From positions 1 through 7,906 of the forward strand of contig JASLBT010000033.1 in the NCBI GenBank assembly GCA_030146445.1: a stretch of 7,906 bases of DNA, in the 5' to 3' direction. The stretch is from Segetibacter sp. GTDB lineage: Bacteria > Bacteroidota > Bacteroidia > Chitinophagales > Chitinophagaceae. Positions 6,852 to 7,906 of this stretch are shown piece after piece. Both the position numbers and the translations under genes were made by a program. Under the pieces are notes generated by a model, which saw only the letters and a list, made by a program, of their open reading frames with translations, searched no databases and was not told where the DNA came from. The first letter of the stretch is position 1; each line of letters begins with the position of its first letter.

Positions 6852-7165
6852 GGCGGCAGTTAGTGCGGGGTCTAAGATTGGTTAGCAGTTATTGAACTTC
6901 CTTTATTATTGGCTGCAGTTTAAGCTGTTCATTGATTTCCTTGCAGTGAGTCGGTGATTTTTCGCCTGGAGGATACCAAATAGGATTAGTTAGTAAGATG
7001 CATTTACGGGCTCTAACTTTTTTGTTGAATAATGCGTTGCCGTACAAGCGAGCGTGGCAAGAAAAGCCAAATAGCAGCACCATGCTGAGGTCATAAAAAA
7101 GATTAATTATTAGCAAGTATCTTGTTGCAAAAACGGGTAATTTGAACTACCTCATCCTGCCGATT
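6833..7165. other. Spacer between the GH2 and DUF4450 genes
   Basis: These 333 bases are long for a spacer inside an operon. They contain the heptamer tandem and the second copy of the CGAGCG...CAAGAAAA motif (7049-7072). A minus-strand 75-codon ORF (7116-6889) reads across that motif; I regard it as repeat-derived because the motif also lies outside any gene at 479-501. No clear terminator follows the GH2 stop. Upstream of 7166, TAATTTG (7138-7144) resembles a Bacteroidota -7 box lacking one base, without a correctly spaced -33 TTG, so an independent promoter is possible but unproven. Confidence 0.5.
7049..7072. repeat. Short dispersed repeat, right copy
   Basis: CGAGCGTGGCAAGAAAA followed by GCCAAAT matches the 479-501 copy in the same orientation, with two substitutions and a one-base insertion. 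Both copies lie between genes. No GGCTCC/GGAGCC palindrome accompanies this copy, so it may be an isolated or eroded fragment of the element. Confidence 0.45.
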
Positions 7166-7906
7166 ATGAATATCAGAAGCATCATACTTTCTTTAGCTAT
7201 CGCTTTGTTATTGCCTGCAGGCTCGAGTGAACAGGTTGCAGATTCAACACAATATTGGCATGGCAAACCCCGGAACATTCATTATGTACCCGAAGGCGAA
7301 AACTTTGTTTGCGTAAACGGCAAGCAACGATTCAATCGTGCGCTATATGGCACGAACACCGGCTTCAGGGTGGAGGCGGGCGACTTGCCTGAATTTGCCT
7401 TGTATATGCCCGGTATGGGTGGCAATTTTAAGTTGGGCATTGCGGTAGGCGAAAACAGCAAATGGCTAACCGCTGCACAACGGGTAAAAGCAACGTATCG
7501 GCCAGGTTCGATGATCTACGATATAAGTGACCCGCTGTTGGGTAACGGCACCATAAGGGTGACCGTACTCGCACTCTCAGATAAGGAGGGGATGATCGTA
7601 AAAACGGAATTTAGCCACCCCGCCGATAGCCTGCGGCTTATCTGGGCATATGGGGGGGCGTCGGGAAAGAAATTTTCACGCGACGGGGATATTGGCGCCG
7701 ACCCGGAGTCGGTGTTTTATATGCATCCTGATTACTGCCGCGACAACATATACCGGGTAGATAAAAACGTTTTTCGGCTGCAGTATGGCACAGGCACCGT
7801 ATTGTCGGAAGCCGAACGTTACGAAGTTCAGCACCGGCCCGACACGGCGACAAAGGGTCAGAAAAGCGCGGGGAAACATCTGCTCGGCACTTTACCTACC
7901 CTTTCC
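7166..7906 (+). CDS. DUF4450-type secreted protein, N-terminal 247 codons (runs off window)
   Basis: The reading frame is open from ATG 7166 to the window end, exactly 247 codons with no stop, so the gene is incomplete at its 3' side. Residues 1 to about 18 are a signal peptide (MNIRS followed by a Leu/Ile/Ala core), with cleavage near the Gly-Ser-Ser region (19-21). The mature start carries YWHGKPRNIHYVPEG (30-44), VNGKQRFNRALYGTN (50-64) and FRVEAGDLPEFALYMPGMGG (67-86). I recognise these as the conserved opening of DUF4450 proteins, which are large exported proteins of Bacteroidota polysaccharide-utilisation loci whose remainder resembles alpha/alpha-barrel glycosidases. Its activity is not known to me. 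It follows the GH2 enzyme on the same strand, which supports a shared role in glycan breakdown. No Shine-Dalgarno precedes the ATG; the start was chosen because it yields a complete signal peptide. The gene call is strong; the family name comes from memory of the motifs. Confidence 0.82.
   Translation, partial: MNIRSIILSLAIALLLPAGSSEQVADSTQYWHGKPRNIHYVPEGENFVCVNGKQRFNRALYGTNTGFRVEAGDLPEFALYMPGMGGNFKLGIAVGENSKWLTAAQRVKATYRPGSMIYDISDPLLGNGTIRVTVLALSDKEGMIVKTEFSHPADSLRLIWAYGGASGKKFSRDGDIGADPESVFYMHPDYCRDNIYRVDKNVFRLQYGTGTVLSEAERYEVQHRPDTATKGQKSAGKHLLGTLPTLS

Noticed and set aside
7017..7023. T-run as an intrinsic terminator after the GH2 gene
   Set aside because: No stable GC-rich hairpin precedes it on the plus strand.

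Overview
The window looks like accessory chromosome of a member of the Bacteroidota, most likely a soil- or plant-associated lineage such as Chitinophagaceae or Sphingobacteriaceae. The evidence is a secreted family-2 glycoside hydrolase followed by a DUF4450-type protein, start codons preceded by A/T-rich leaders without Shine-Dalgarno motifs, short hydrophobic signal peptides ending in A-Q, and dispersed GGCTCC/GGAGCC palindromes. The organism call is inference. No rRNA, tRNA, CRISPR array, integrase or intact transposase was seen.

Layout. Positions 1-480 hold no credible gene but contain three clear and one degenerate REP-like palindrome, two of them with the same 20-bp leader. Positions 481-1028 are an AT-rich spacer. 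Positions 1029-2543 encode a cytoplasmic, 504-residue metal-dependent hydrolase related to M19 (renal/membrane) dipeptidases, with all expected metal ligands visible but an HxH first motif and extra sequence. After a 390-bp spacer, 2934-3428 encodes a small secreted protein that looks like a short outer-membrane beta-barrel. A 557-bp spacer follows, with a weak 50-residue ORF and two dyad-symmetric sites; one of these, GGAACA-N5-TGTTCC, lies 35 bp upstream of the next gene. Positions 3986-6832 encode a secreted 948-residue GH2 beta-galactosidase-type enzyme with both catalytic glutamates in place. After a 333-bp spacer carrying a tandem heptamer and a second copy of a motif from the left-hand repeat zone, a gene begins at 7166 and runs off the window. 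Its signal peptide and N-terminal motifs match the DUF4450 family.

How they fit together. The GH2 enzyme and the DUF4450 protein are co-oriented and both exported, so they probably belong to one glycan-degradation locus that continues to the right; no SusC/SusD pair is visible. The M19-like hydrolase and the small barrel protein share the strand but are separated by large gaps and show no functional link to the glycan genes. Coding density is low (roughly two thirds). I see no convincing evidence for a new multi-gene system. The least ordinary items are the divergent M19 hydrolase, the repeat family, and the DUF4450/GH2 pair.
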